DNA of 32,750 bases from Anaerolineales bacterium (GTDB lineage Bacteria > Chloroflexota > Anaerolineae > Anaerolineales > JABWBV01). The first letter of the stretch is position 1. Each line of letters starts with the position of its first letter. The stretch is taken from assembly GCA_013359445.1 (NCBI GenBank), contig JABWBV010000006.1, forward strand, positions 1-32,750. Direction: 5' to 3'. Position numbers and translations under genes: made by a program. Below the pieces are notes generated by a model. The model did not search any database and was not told the origin of the DNA. It worked only from the letters and a program-made list of their open reading frames with translations. Positions 23,761-31,455 of the stretch are shown here, one piece after another.

Positions 23761-23793
23761 AAAAAAAGCCGCACACTTTGTGCGGCTTTTTTT
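23761..23793 (-). terminator. Intrinsic terminator (bidirectional)
   Basis: GCCGCACA-ctt-TGTGCGGC with A7 on one side and T7 on the other, 11 nt beyond the stop of the TerC gene. It can stop transcription from both the TerC and kinase sides. Confidence 0.85.
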
Positions 23794-23803
23794 ATTCGGG
23801 AAG

Positions 23804-24577
23804 TTACTTCTTTTTGCCTTTTGCGGCTGGCGCAGGCGGTTCCACATAGGCCTCGTGCAGTTTAACCGGGTGCTCGGACTTTTTCCGCATCCGCAGGTTG
23901 AGCATTTCGACAAAGACGGAGAAGCCCATCGCAAAGTAGATGTAGCCTTTGGGGATGTGGACGTGAATGGCCTCGACGACGAGCGAGAAACCGATCAACA
24001 GCAAGAAACTGAGGGCCAGGATTTTGAGCGTGGGGTGTTGATTGACAAAGTCACTAATCGGGCCAGAGGCAAAGAGCATGATGCCAACTGCAATGACCAC
24101 CGCAGTAATCATAATGGCAATCTCATTCGCCATCCCCACGGCAGTAATGACCGAGTCCAGCGAGAAAACAATGTCCAACAGGGCAATCTGGATAATCACA
24201 CTGGTAAAAGTGCTGGCCACTTTGGCCGAGCTATGCCCTTCTATCCCTTCCAACTTATCGTGGATTTCATAGGTGGCTTTGCCGAGCAGGAATAACCCAC
24301 CTGCAATCAAGATAATCGCCTGCCCGGTCACTTCAAATTCACCGACATGAAACAGCGGTTCAGTGAGGCCAATAATCCAGGAGAGGGAGAGCAAGAGCAA
24401 AACACGTGTTCCCAACGCCAGGGCCAACCCTGTTTGACGAGCGCGTTTCTGATCGGCGGCTGGCAGTTTTCCAGCCAGGATCGAGATGAAGATAATGTTG
24501 TCAATGCCCAAAACAATTTCAAGGGCGGTGAGGGTAAGCAGAGCTACCCAGCTTTGAGGGTCGGCGAGCCAGTCCAT
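23804..24577 (-). CDS. TerC family membrane protein
   Basis: A 257-residue protein with about seven membrane helices. The TerC/YoaE hallmarks are ALEIVLGIDNIIFISILAGKL (about 19-39) with acidic residues in the membrane, RQTGLALALGTRVLLL, and DIVFSLDSVITAVGM with the second Asp-Ser pair. A His-rich end segment (EAIHVHIPKGYIYFAMGFSVFVE) is also typical. TerC-family proteins are linked to metal (manganese) export and to the loading of exported metalloproteins. A Lys-rich tail closes the chain. A structured leader lies between its promoter and start (24613-24716), so regulation in the RNA leader is likely. A terminator follows. Confidence 0.92.
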   Translation of the reverse strand: MDWLADPQSWVALLTLTALEIVLGIDNIIFISILAGKLPAADQKRARQTGLALALGTRVLLLLSLSWIIGLTEPLFHVGEFEVTGQAIILIAGGLFLLGKATYEIHDKLEGIEGHSSAKVASTFTSVIIQIALLDIVFSLDSVITAVGMANEIAIMITAVVIAVGIMLFASGPISDFVNQHPTLKILALSFLLLIGFSLVVEAIHVHIPKGYIYFAMGFSVFVEMLNLRMRKKSEHPVKLHEAYVEPPAPAAKGKKK

Positions 24578-24612
24578 AAAAAAATTCTCCTAAGAATGGT
24601 ATCTTGTGTGGG

Positions 24613-24716
24613 GCAAAAACCGAGTTTTTCCTTTTGTATGGGTGTCTCTCTTCCAAATAAGAGGGCATCTCATTAGACGCCACTTGCTTTGGCTGGAAAA
24701 AAACACGGTTTTTCGC
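24613..24716 (-). promoter_or_regulatory. Structured 5' leader of the TerC gene (candidate RNA switch or inserted element)
   Basis: Imperfect ~20-nt terminal arms (GCAAAAACCGAGTTTTTCC at 24613-24631 and GGAAAAAAACACGGTTTTTC with GC at 24695-24716) enclose a second stem, GGTGTCT / AGACGCC (24641-24647 / 24675-24681). Inside that is a hairpin, CTCTT-ccaaat-AAGAG (24648-24663). The TerC promoter predicts a start at about 24721, just before the outer arm. I cannot find the conserved blocks of the yybP-ykoY manganese riboswitch. It could also be a MITE-like insertion. Confidence 0.5.
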
Positions 24717-24727
24717 GCACTGCGGTG

Positions 24728-24756
24728 AGTGTATATCGGAATACGAGAAAATGCAA
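24728..24756 (-). promoter_or_regulatory. Candidate promoter of the TerC gene
   Basis: On the minus strand, TTGCAT (24756-24751), a 17-nt spacer and TACACT (24733-24728). It lies between the lipoprotein stop and the structured leader. Confidence 0.45.
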
Positions 24757-24763
24757 TCTTCGG

Positions 24764-25921
24764 TTACGGCTGAATCGTTAAAACCCAGAGATTCCGATCC
24801 GTCGCGGAGATGAACGCCACGTACCGCCCATCGGGGGACACCGTCCAATCGCCTTCCGCAACCTTAAAAGGGGTCAGCGCGGGGTCGGTCAGGGCGCGGG
24901 AATCGCCGGTCGCGGCGTCCACCTCCCACAGTTGGTGACTGGCGACCGGGCCACTCGCCGCGTTCGGGTCGAGGGGGATGATGAGGAGGTGATCGGCGTC
25001 CCGCCAGCGGTATCCGCCGAAGAGGGTGAGTTGGACGCGTGCGCCCGTCGCGATGTTCTGAATCCAAAGCCCGTTTTGCGCCGGGTCGGGGGCAAAGGTG
25101 ACGAGGTAGGCCACCCACGCGCCGCCGGGGGAAATGCTGATCGAGCGGATGCGCCCGCCCCGGACGAGTTCGCGCAGGGAGTTGTCTTCGAGCGAAAGCA
25201 CCCACAACGCACTTTCGGATTCATCCAATGTTTGCCGCCCGGTGACGAGGGCGTGTGTTTCCGAAATCCAGCCATTGAATCCCCCGCCGATCAAAGTGAC
25301 CACCTGCCGGGCATTGCTCCCATCGAACGCGCCGATGCGGATTTCGCGCAGGGCAGTGTCGAACGGTGGTCCGGCTGAGCCAATTGTCCACGCTACCTGC
25401 GCCCCAGTCGGGGAAAAGCTCACGCTCCGCCCGCCGTTGGGAATCGTCCAGCGTTGGGCATCGGCGAGGCGTTCGACGTAGGTTTGCCCCCCTTCGGGGT
25501 AGGCGACGAGTTGCTGGTCGGAGGAGTAAATGCCGAGGCGAGTCGTGAAGAGTTCGGGGGTGCCGCCCGTGATTGGGATTTGGTAGAGGCCGGTGGGTGC
25601 ATCCGGTGCGGGTTTGTCGAGGAAGAGGAGACGGGTGCTGTCGGGGGAGAAGAAGGGTTGGACGCAACAGCCGTTGGAAGTGAGTTGGAGGAGTTGGGGA
25701 ATGGGGGTGGGGGAGGGCGTGTCAGGTGTCGGGGTTTCAGGTGTCTGGAGGGGAGGCGGAGTGTTCGGGGAAAGAGGCGAGGAGGTGAGGAGGGGAAGAG
25801 GGGTGGGGGAATTGTCAATTGGCAATTGTGAATTGTCAATTGTCGGGGTCGGTTGCCCAGTGCAGGCAATTAAGCTCCCCAAAATCCATACGAAATACGC
25901 CATACGAATCACGTTTCTCAT
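24764..25921 (-). CDS. Lipoprotein with WD40/TolB-like beta-propeller
   Basis: A 385-residue exported protein. The signal peptide ends in a lipobox LIAC (Cys20). A Thr/Pro/Ser linker (about 21-88) leads to a six-bladed propeller with repeated motifs such as CVQPFFSPDSTRLLFLD, GRSVSFSPTGAQVAWTI, IRSISISPGGAWVAYLV and DWTVSPDGRYVAFIS. These FSPDG-type blades occur in TolB/WD40-like surface proteins that bind partners. The start ATG overlaps the peptidase stop by 4 nt. The codons of the signal peptide and of part of the linker fall in short repeat arrays (25810-25844, 25888-25913), an unusual case of repeats used as coding sequence. Enzymatic role unknown. Confidence 0.85.
   Translation of the reverse strand: MRNVIRMAYFVWILGSLIACTGQPTPTIDNSQLPIDNSPTPLPLLTSSPLSPNTPPPLQTPETPTPDTPSPTPIPQLLQLTSNGCCVQPFFSPDSTRLLFLDKPAPDAPTGLYQIPITGGTPELFTTRLGIYSSDQQLVAYPEGGQTYVERLADAQRWTIPNGGRSVSFSPTGAQVAWTIGSAGPPFDTALREIRIGAFDGSNARQVVTLIGGGFNGWISETHALVTGRQTLDESESALWVLSLEDNSLRELVRGGRIRSISISPGGAWVAYLVTFAPDPAQNGLWIQNIATGARVQLTLFGGYRWRDADHLLIIPLDPNAASGPVASHQLWEVDAATGDSRALTDPALTPFKVAEGDWTVSPDGRYVAFISATDRNLWVLTIQP
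25810..25844. repeat. AATTGTCA-type short tandem repeat inside a coding region
   Basis: Four or so near-copies of an 8-mer (AATTGTCA, ATTGGCA, ATTGTGA, ATTGTCA). It is read in frame as part of the lipoprotein linker (residues near IDNSQLPIDNS). Similar arrays are normally intergenic in such genomes. Confidence 0.6.
25888..25913. repeat. TACGAAATACGC-type short repeat
   Basis: Units TACGAAA, TACGCCA, TACGAAT in series. The 12-mer TACGAAATACGC also occurs at 29071-29082. It encodes residues near the start of the lipoprotein signal peptide on the minus strand. Confidence 0.6.
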
Positions 25922-26619
25922 CGCGTCCACTCCGGGGGCCAGGGGTTGGCGTAGTCGTTGAGCATGGGACCCCAAAATTGCACGTCGGGCTGATCGGCGA
26001 GGAATTGCCATTGGCGGGGGTTGCTGAGGTCGCGGGAGAAGCCAGTGCCGAAGGAGCCGATGAGGGCGAGGCTGTCCCAGTCGGCGTGGATGAGCGGGGC
26101 GGGGTTGTAGGCGAGGTTGTAGGCCGCGGCGTTGCGGATTTCGAGGTGGAGATGAGGGCGGGAGGTGCAGGTTTCGTCGGGGTCGCCGGACAGGGCGATG
26201 GTTTGACCTTGTTGGACGGCTTGCCCGGCTTGCAGGTTCGGTGTTTCGAGCAGGTGTCCGTAGAAGGAGGCGTACCCGTTGGGGTGGTCAATCATCAGGT
26301 TGTGCGGCGCGGAGCCAAACCCGAGATTGTCCACGTAGGTGACGACGCCATCGCCCACTGCGACGATAGGTGTGCCACACGGCGCGGAAAAATCCATGCC
26401 GAAGTGGAGGCCCTGCCCGGCCTGGTAGAAGTTGATGCGGTTGACGTATGCGCCGGTAGTGTTGCCGTAGGTCTGCCCGAGGAGCCAGGTGGAGGGGGAG
26501 GGCGGGTCGGCGAAGGGGAGGATGAAGGGGGGCGTGTCGCTTTGGGCGAGGGGAGAGGCGTGGGCAGGGAGGGCGAGGAGGAGCAAAAGGGTAAGAAAAG
26601 AAAGGAATTTAGCAGACAT
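25918..26619 (-). CDS. Exported M23 (LytM-type) metallopeptidase
   Basis: A 233-residue secreted peptidase that probably cuts peptidoglycan cross-links. The signal peptide covers about 1-22 (LLLLLALPAHA). The M23 domain covers about 45-190, with zinc ligands H72 and D76 in GLHFGMDFSAP, then PIVAVGDGVVTYVDNLG, catalytic H122 in YGHLLETP and HLHLE (156-160), where the second His binds zinc. All key residues are present, so it should be active. The gene runs into the lipoprotein gene with a 4-nt overlap; the two may work together at the cell surface. Confidence 0.92.
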   Translation of the reverse strand: MSAKFLSFLTLLLLLALPAHASPLAQSDTPPFILPFADPPSPSTWLLGQTYGNTTGAYVNRINFYQAGQGLHFGMDFSAPCGTPIVAVGDGVVTYVDNLGFGSAPHNLMIDHPNGYASFYGHLLETPNLQAGQAVQQGQTIALSGDPDETCTSRPHLHLEIRNAAAYNLAYNPAPLIHADWDSLALIGSFGTGFSRDLSNPRQWQFLADQPDVQFWGPMLNDYANPWPPEWTR

Positions 26620-26630
26620 TTTATGGAATT

Positions 26631-27488
26631 TCAGCTCAGCCTTCTTAAAACCAAACTTCCGTTCGGTAGCTTTTTCACAAAGTTGGGGGTTGATTCAGGC
26701 TTATATTGGTTTATTTTATGCCTCAGTTGAGGCCCCACAATGATATATTCATTTTTGACAGGCCACTTATTTTCAACAAGTAGTTCATAAGAAAAATCGC
26801 TTGACCGCGTTTCATCATCTAACCAGCCAAAATGAGGTGTGACCTGATTGCAGATATTCTCAACCATTTTTAAAATTTGGCTCTTATTGTATTGGTGTGT
26901 TTCCTCTTGACCATACATAAGCACGTATTCTTCCCAAGTATGGATAGCTATGGTGATATTGTTGCCAGAAATTCGATCTTCCTCAGACCAAAAATTCAGT
27001 CTAACTTGTTTTACGATGCAAGCTATTTCTTTACCAAGTTTCATCAGAATTTTCTCATCAAAGTGGAAGTCAAACTCAAAGAAAAATTGTATTCCAGGAG
27101 ATCGTTGTCTTTCTTTTCCAGTTGTTCTCCATATTTCTAAATCCTTAATTGCATAACTCACAGCCTCATTCAAGTCTAATTTTACGGGTGCGCGCATTAA
27201 GGCCTGGCGCATCTGTGGCAATTTGTCATTATGGAGAATAGTTATTTCTGCAAGCTGATAAACGCAACCCGATTCCACTAACCCTTCCACGGTCTTTTGA
27301 ACAATTTCTGCGAGGGTGTTTTCGGTAGGGTTTTTATAGAGGGAAATCCAGTAATATGCAGGCATGGGTATTGCTATAAAGTTTTGGAATGCATCTGAGA
27401 GTACAGAAATTGTACGGGAAATTACTTTTTGCGGATTTGGGACGCGGACGAGAACGGATGAACGCGGATGGGTTAAGAGGTTTTCCAC
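26631..27488 (-). CDS. Hypothetical protein
   Basis: A 285-residue soluble protein of unknown family. There are no motifs I can name; it is mixed alpha/beta with many charged residues and two acidic patches (FFFEFDFHFDEKIL and GWLDDETRSSDFSYELL). Base composition is more AT-rich than the peptidase and amylase genes around it. The GTG start at 27488 and the first ~20 codons lie on a repeat-like array (27431-27472), so the true start could be a later codon such as ATG 27365. It lies 7 nt after the next hypothetical gene and 11 nt before the peptidase gene, so an operon is likely. Confidence 0.55.
   Translation of the reverse strand: MENLLTHPRSSVLVRVPNPQKVISRTISVLSDAFQNFIAIPMPAYYWISLYKNPTENTLAEIVQKTVEGLVESGCVYQLAEITILHNDKLPQMRQALMRAPVKLDLNEAVSYAIKDLEIWRTTGKERQRSPGIQFFFEFDFHFDEKILMKLGKEIACIVKQVRLNFWSEEDRISGNNITIAIHTWEEYVLMYGQEETHQYNKSQILKMVENICNQVTPHFGWLDDETRSSDFSYELLVENKWPVKNEYIIVGPQLRHKINQYKPESTPNFVKKLPNGSLVLRRLS
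27431..27472. repeat. GCGGAT/GACGCGGA-type short repeat
   Basis: Imperfect 8-11-mer copies (GCGGATTTGG, GACGCGGACGA, GAACGGATGA, ACGCGGATGG). It overlaps the 5' end of the hypothetical gene on the minus strand. Confidence 0.5.
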
Positions 27489-27495
27489 GCACTTT

Positions 27496-27912
27496 CTACT
27501 TGGCTTGAGAAAGTTCTTTTTCCTTTTTCTTTCTTGCTTGATTATAGGCGTTCATCTTTTCTTCAAGCGTCCAATGAGAGAAGACTTCAAATGGAGCCAA
27601 TTGGACAAATTCATGGTGATATTGGGGAATTTGAGGGTGTTCCTGGGTTCGATATGAAAATTCAAGCCAGGCATAGATATATTTGCTTTCTAAGCCTACC
27701 TCTTCAGCAAAGGTTGAGAGGCCACTGCCGTCGTAAGGATCACCCAAATTAGCACATACGTGACTGGATGGTAGCCAAATAGCAATTCCATGTTGCTGAC
27801 ATTGAATGGGTTCGATTAACGGATTCTTTTCTTTAGGATCAATCGGTTTTGGTGTGTCTTTTTTCGCCCATTTGCAAAGGAAGCAACTAGGCATCATACC
27901 GCCGTTTGGCAT
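27496..27912 (-). CDS. Hypothetical Cys-containing protein
   Basis: A 138-residue soluble protein, family not recognised. The N-terminal CFLCKWAKKD (Cys10 and Cys13) and CQQHGIAIWLPSSHVCANL (about 38-56) supply C-x2-C, C-x2-H and a further H/C, a likely zinc site. The C-terminus is helical and Lys-rich. Start supported by AAGGAGTAAACC before the ATG. AT-rich like its neighbours. A 7-nt gap to the next gene suggests one transcript. Confidence 0.65.
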   Translation of the reverse strand: MPNGGMMPSCFLCKWAKKDTPKPIDPKEKNPLIEPIQCQQHGIAIWLPSSHVCANLGDPYDGSGLSTFAEEVGLESKYIYAWLEFSYRTQEHPQIPQYHHEFVQLAPFEVFSHWTLEEKMNAYNQARKKKEKELSQAK

Positions 27913-28056
27913 GGTTTACTCCTTGATTATTTTTTTCTACCTTACTTTGCTCTCGAACGGTCATTCTCAAACGGTCGTTCCATTCAGCTTTAGGACAAAG
28001 TTACCCAACCGCGGTGATTGATTGCAGAACTTGAACCGCGCTACACCTTGAGGCAT

Positions 28057-28125
28057 CGTGATTTAGGACATCCTTGGTGTGGCGAAGCCTTAAATCACCG
28101 TGATTTGGGATATCTTTGGCGAGGG
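28057..28125. repeat. Two imperfect direct copies of a 27-nt unit, with a hairpin
   Basis: CGTGATTTAGGACATCCTTGG (from 28057) and CGTGATTTGGGATATCTTTGG (from 28099) lie 42 nt apart. A small hairpin AAATCA-ccg-TGATTT (28092-28106) overlaps the second. The 260-nt gap from 27913 to 28172 otherwise holds no gene I can support. Confidence 0.5.
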
Positions 28126-28172
28126 ATGGCAAGAAGGAAAAGAAAATGGTTTTTGGTTGCATGAGAAAAAAA

Positions 28173-28907
28173 TCAGTATCCCATTGTCGTCAACTTCAAA
28201 AGTTGTCCTTGAAGAACTAGTTTTAGGATATTTATTGTCTCTTGGATATCATCAAATTGACGTGTATATCCATTTGCCTGAACATTTAAGTTGCCGAAGA
28301 GAATTACTCTGATTTCGAACCGACCTTGAGTTGTACTCATTTCAAGATGTTTATTTTGATTGTTCAGTAGCCATGTTTCAGATGGAAAGTTTTTGTCATC
28401 TGCTATATCAACTGCAAGAAAACCTTCAGCTAATTTTGAGTTTTTTCGCTCAAGCAAACTTAATCTGGCCTCTTCTAAACTTTGGTGAAAAGTTAGGAAT
28501 AGTTCAAGTTCAACGGGGGTTTGACTCGCTTTAGATATTTCAAGTTGTCCAGCCCAACCCAACTCATTGGGTTCATTCCTAATGACGATCAGCCCATTAT
28601 GCTCTAAGGTCGCGATATCGGGGAAAATTATATCGATAAGTTCAGGATCGGTAATTATGAGTTCGAATAAGTTTGGAAAATAAGGTGTAGCAGTAGATGT
28701 GAAAACTAAAGTTGGTGGCGTTACTTTCGTTACTTGAATAGTAACTGATGCAAAGGGTGTACTTGTCAATGAAGGCGTTGACGATGGTGTTTGGGCAGTA
28801 GTAACTGACGGTCTCGAAATTAAAGCACTAGACTCGCTAGAACGCTGAGTTGGAGAACAAGCCGCCAATAGAAGTGATACAAAGAAAATTGCAATGAGTT
28901 TTTTCAT
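28173..28907 (-). CDS. Hypothetical lipoprotein
   Basis: A 244-residue exported protein with a signal peptide and lipobox LAAC (Cys17). It has a Ser/Thr-rich linker (about 20-80) and a C-terminal domain of mixed alpha/beta type (about 85-240) that I do not recognise. The ATG at 28907 is preferred because it gives a clean MKKLIAIFFVSLLLAAC signal. The frame is open to 29084, but that part begins with a non-ATG codon inside a repeat array. AT-rich patch, so recent acquisition is possible. Confidence 0.65.
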   Translation of the reverse strand: MKKLIAIFFVSLLLAACSPTQRSSESSALISRPSVTTAQTPSSTPSLTSTPFASVTIQVTKVTPPTLVFTSTATPYFPNLFELIITDPELIDIIFPDIATLEHNGLIVIRNEPNELGWAGQLEISKASQTPVELELFLTFHQSLEEARLSLLERKNSKLAEGFLAVDIADDKNFPSETWLLNNQNKHLEMSTTQGRFEIRVILFGNLNVQANGYTRQFDDIQETINILKLVLQGQLLKLTTMGY

Positions 28908-29090
28908 TAATGTTATCTGTTCTTGTCCGCGCTCGTCAGCGCCAATTTTGCTTGCAATATTATCCAGCGGCCTTATCATCTTCCATATACACATTATCCC
29001 AATAATCATAAGGCTCCAGATTGCAAACACTGAATTTGCCGCCCAATCATACACTGTGCGGCGATCAAGATACGAAATACGCAATACGCA
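28908..29090. other. Gene-free gap with possible remnant of a small membrane protein
   Basis: The open frame on the minus strand encodes one hydrophobic stretch (FAIWSLMIIGIMCIW) and then GADERGQEQ, directly joined to the lipoprotein frame. It has no proper start codon. It may be leftover coding sequence. The right end (29071-29090) is a TACGAAA/TACGCAA repeat. Confidence 0.3.
29071..29090. repeat. TACGAAATACGCAATACGCA short repeat
   Basis: Three 7-8-mer copies (TACGAAA, TACGCAA, TACGCA). Shares 12 nt with 25889-25900. Confidence 0.55.
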
Positions 29091-30623
29091 CTAGACCCGC
29101 TTATATCGGCTATACCCCCCCAACGACCGCTCGCGGGGCATCAAGACATAGACGGTTTCGGCGGGCACGGTGATATCCATGAAGGCGGCTTCAATCCGGC
29201 TTATAGCCGGGGAATCTGCCGGGGTGAGGAGGTTGATCACGGGCGTATCGTCCATCAGGCTGGCGTTGGCGATCATGATCCGCTCGGACACCGCGGCCCC
29301 GGACGGGTTCGCGACAACGATCACCGTTTCCAGCGCCCGGTCGGTGAACCGTTCAAACGCAAACAAACGCTCCGTTTCAATCGTCCGAAAATCCCCGATG
29401 CGTAAAACCCGGTGCTGTTTCCGTAGCCCGATCAAATTTTTCATCCACGCGAGTTCCTCGTTTTCGGCGGTCACGAGGTCCCAACGCATGGGGGCGCGGT
29501 TTTCCGGGTCACTGCCCCCGACCATGCCGGTTTCACTGCCGTAATAGACGTTTGGCGAGCCGGGCAGGGTAAATTGCAGGGCTTGAACCAATCGCCGCCG
29601 GGGAAGGTGGGGGAGGATCGTCGCCATGCGGGGGATGTCGTGGTTGTCAATCAGCGTCCAGGATTTGAGGATGGGTTCGATGCCCGCGTCGGCAATCAGC
29701 CGGGCGGCCATGCGCCCCGCGGTCAGGGGCGAAATCTGCCCGGAGGCCAACCCCAGCACGATCAGGCGCATACTGAAGTTCATCACCGCGTCAATGGACT
29801 TCAGCCATGTGTCGGGATAGTTGACGATCTCGCCCACGATCAGAGAGCCGGGCTTTTCGGCGTGCGCCGCGCGGGTGAGGTCGCGCAGAAAGTCATACCC
29901 TAGCTCGTAAGCGGTATCCAGCCGCCAGCCATCCGCGCCATCCCGCAAATAACTCCGCACCACGGAGTCGGCGGCCTCGTACAGATAGGCGCGCACGGCA
30001 GGGTTTTCGAGATTCAGCTCGGGCAAATTCTGAAACCCCGTCCACGAGCGGGAACCGCCCGCATACTGGGGGCCGATGGCGAACCAATCCCGCGTGGGGC
30101 TGTCCGGGTTTTGGAGGGCGTCTTGAAAGATCGGGGCGTTCCGGCCCATGTGGTTGAAGACGCCGTCCAGCACCACCTTCATGCCGCGGGCGTGGACTTC
30201 CGCCATCAGTTGCTTGAACTCTTCCCGGTCGCCAAATTCCGGGGAGATTTGCATAAAATCCAGCGCATCGTATTTGTGGTTGGTGTAGGCCAGGTGAATG
30301 GGGTTGAGATAGAGGACATCCGCCCCCAAATCTTGGATGTAGTCCAGCCGGGTCCGCAAACTAGCGAAGTCCCCGCCCCAGAAGTCAAGCTCGTGACTGC
30401 TCAATCGTTGGTCGTGCAGATAAGGCCCGGGTTGGGGCACTTCGTCCCAATTCCGTAGACGTTTGGGGGCAGGATACAGCGCGCGCTTATCCGGGTGGGC
30501 GGAGGGGGCAAACCTGTCTACCAGCACCTGATAGACAATGGCACCATTCCGCCAATCCTGTTCGCGCTGGGCGAAGGTTTCGGCGGCGGTATCCCGATGG
30601 AGGGCGTTGGTTGTGTGATTCAT
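29091..30623 (-). CDS. GH13 alpha-amylase family glycoside hydrolase
   Basis: Cleaves alpha-glucosidic bonds in maltodextrins or starch; cytoplasmic, since there is no signal peptide. The 510 residues form a (beta/alpha)8 barrel with all GH13 regions: DGVFNHM (153-159), GWRLDTAYE with nucleophile D236, GEIVN with acid/base E265, and DNHD with D329. LYLNPIHLAYTNHKYDALDFM is the region before. A beta-sandwich (about 430-500) follows. The N-terminal YQVLVDRFAP is like neopullulanase/cyclomaltodextrinase members. Monocistronic, with a short repeat element upstream. Confidence 0.93.
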   Translation of the reverse strand: MNHTTNALHRDTAAETFAQREQDWRNGAIVYQVLVDRFAPSAHPDKRALYPAPKRLRNWDEVPQPGPYLHDQRLSSHELDFWGGDFASLRTRLDYIQDLGADVLYLNPIHLAYTNHKYDALDFMQISPEFGDREEFKQLMAEVHARGMKVVLDGVFNHMGRNAPIFQDALQNPDSPTRDWFAIGPQYAGGSRSWTGFQNLPELNLENPAVRAYLYEAADSVVRSYLRDGADGWRLDTAYELGYDFLRDLTRAAHAEKPGSLIVGEIVNYPDTWLKSIDAVMNFSMRLIVLGLASGQISPLTAGRMAARLIADAGIEPILKSWTLIDNHDIPRMATILPHLPRRRLVQALQFTLPGSPNVYYGSETGMVGGSDPENRAPMRWDLVTAENEELAWMKNLIGLRKQHRVLRIGDFRTIETERLFAFERFTDRALETVIVVANPSGAAVSERIMIANASLMDDTPVINLLTPADSPAISRIEAAFMDITVPAETVYVLMPRERSLGGYSRYKRV

Positions 30624-30638
30624 GAGTTCCTGTGAATG

Positions 30639-30766
30639 CTGTTACAGTTTGGAACAGGTCTGGTAGCACCCTGAGCGGAGGGTTGAGCGGAGGCTTTGCG
30701 AAGTCGAAACCCGTAGTCGAAGGGTGCGGAGACGATAACCTTTGCTGGTATCCTGTTACAGTTTGG
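30639..30766. repeat. 14-bp direct repeats flanking a short inverted-repeat element
   Basis: CTGTTACAGTTTGG occurs at 30639-30652 and 30753-30766. Between the copies lies a segment with ends GCACCCT (30666-30672) and AGGGTGC (30721-30727) and internal pieces TGAGCGGAG and GAAGTCGAA. The right copy overlaps the dcd stop codon. It may be a small insertion with target duplication. Confidence 0.5.
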
Positions 30767-31310
30767 GCAGAACAATAGACTGCTGACCCTGATATTTCCC
30801 CTTTTTATCCGCATACGAAGTCTCGCATTCCTCATCGGCCTCGAAGAACAAGACCTGGGCGATGCCCTCATTGGCGTAAATCTTTGCCGGGAGGGGGGTC
30901 GTGTTTGAGATTTCGAGGGTGACAAAGCCTTCCCATTCGGGTTCGAAGGGCGTGACGTTTACGATGATGCCACAACGCGCATACGTGCTTTTCCCCACAC
31001 ACACCGTCAACACACTGCGCGGAATCCGAAAATACTCCACCGTCCGGGCCAGGGCAAACGAATTCGGCGGGATGATGCAGACATCGCCTTTAAAATCCAC
31101 CATGGATTTGGTGTCGAAATTCTTCGGGTCTACAATCGCAGAATACACATTCGTAAAAATCTTAAACTCATCGGCCACACGGATGTCATACCCATACGAC
31201 GACACGCCGTAAGAAATGACCCCTTTCCGAACCTGCGCGGCCTCGAACGGCTCGATCATGCCGTGCTCCTGCGCCATTTTGCGAATCCAGTGATCGGGTT
31301 TGATGCTCAT
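30756..31310 (-). CDS. dcd: dCTP deaminase
   Basis: Makes dUTP from dCTP as the first step to dTMP, or dUMP in the bifunctional type. The 184 residues have the family start [16 protein letters not shown], the [13 protein letters not shown] block (about 34-46), [19 protein letters not shown] (about 107-125), which contains the active-site Ser/Arg loop, and [15 protein letters not shown] with the catalytic Glu. The C-terminus [14 protein letters not shown] closes the active site. The ATG at 31310 has GAGGAG upstream; the longer frame to 31361 is not needed. The chain is of normal length. Confidence 0.93.
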   Translation of the reverse strand: MSIKPDHWIRKMAQEHGMIEPFEAAQVRKGVISYGVSSYGYDIRVADEFKIFTNVYSAIVDPKNFDTKSMVDFKGDVCIIPPNSFALARTVEYFRIPRSVLTVCVGKSTYARCGIIVNVTPFEPEWEGFVTLEISNTTPLPAKIYANEGIAQVLFFEADEECETSYADKKGKYQGQQSIVLPKL

Positions 31311-31362
31311 CTTAAGTTGCTCCTCAAAGGTGGGTTTATAAAGGGGTAGTTTACCACGCATA

Positions 31363-31390
31363 GACCGAAGACCGATGACCGAAGACCGAT
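31363..31390. repeat. 14-bp tandem duplication (GACCGAAGACCGAT x2)
   Basis: Two exact 14-bp copies, each itself two 7-mers (GACCGAA, GACCGAT). It lies between dcd and the CapA-like gene. A related C-rich run of CTCCGTC/CCCGTC units follows at about 31421-31452, beside the CapA stop. Confidence 0.7.
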
Positions 31391-31455
31391 GCCGAAATCA
31401 TTTCAATTCCATATATCTCCCCTCCGTCTCCCGTCCTCCGCCCCCCGTCTTCCTC

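Noticed and set aside
24613-24716. yybP-ykoY manganese riboswitch
   Set aside because: Expected before TerC-type genes, but I could not find its conserved blocks in the minus-strand leader; only a covariance search could exclude it fully.
25819-26730. 303-codon plus-strand frame opposite the peptidase and lipoprotein
   Set aside because: Val/Gly/Glu-rich shadow with no recognisable domain; the minus-strand genes have clear motifs.
27800-27820. GGTTCGATT, like a tRNA T-arm
   Set aside because: No acceptor or anticodon stems around it; it lies inside a coding region.
28100-28312. 70-codon plus-strand frame opposite the lipoprotein 3' end
   Set aside because: No ribosome-binding site or family features; it overlaps a better minus-strand gene.
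31363-31452. CRISPR-like array
   Set aside because: Units are 7-14 nt with no spacers; this is a simple tandem repeat.
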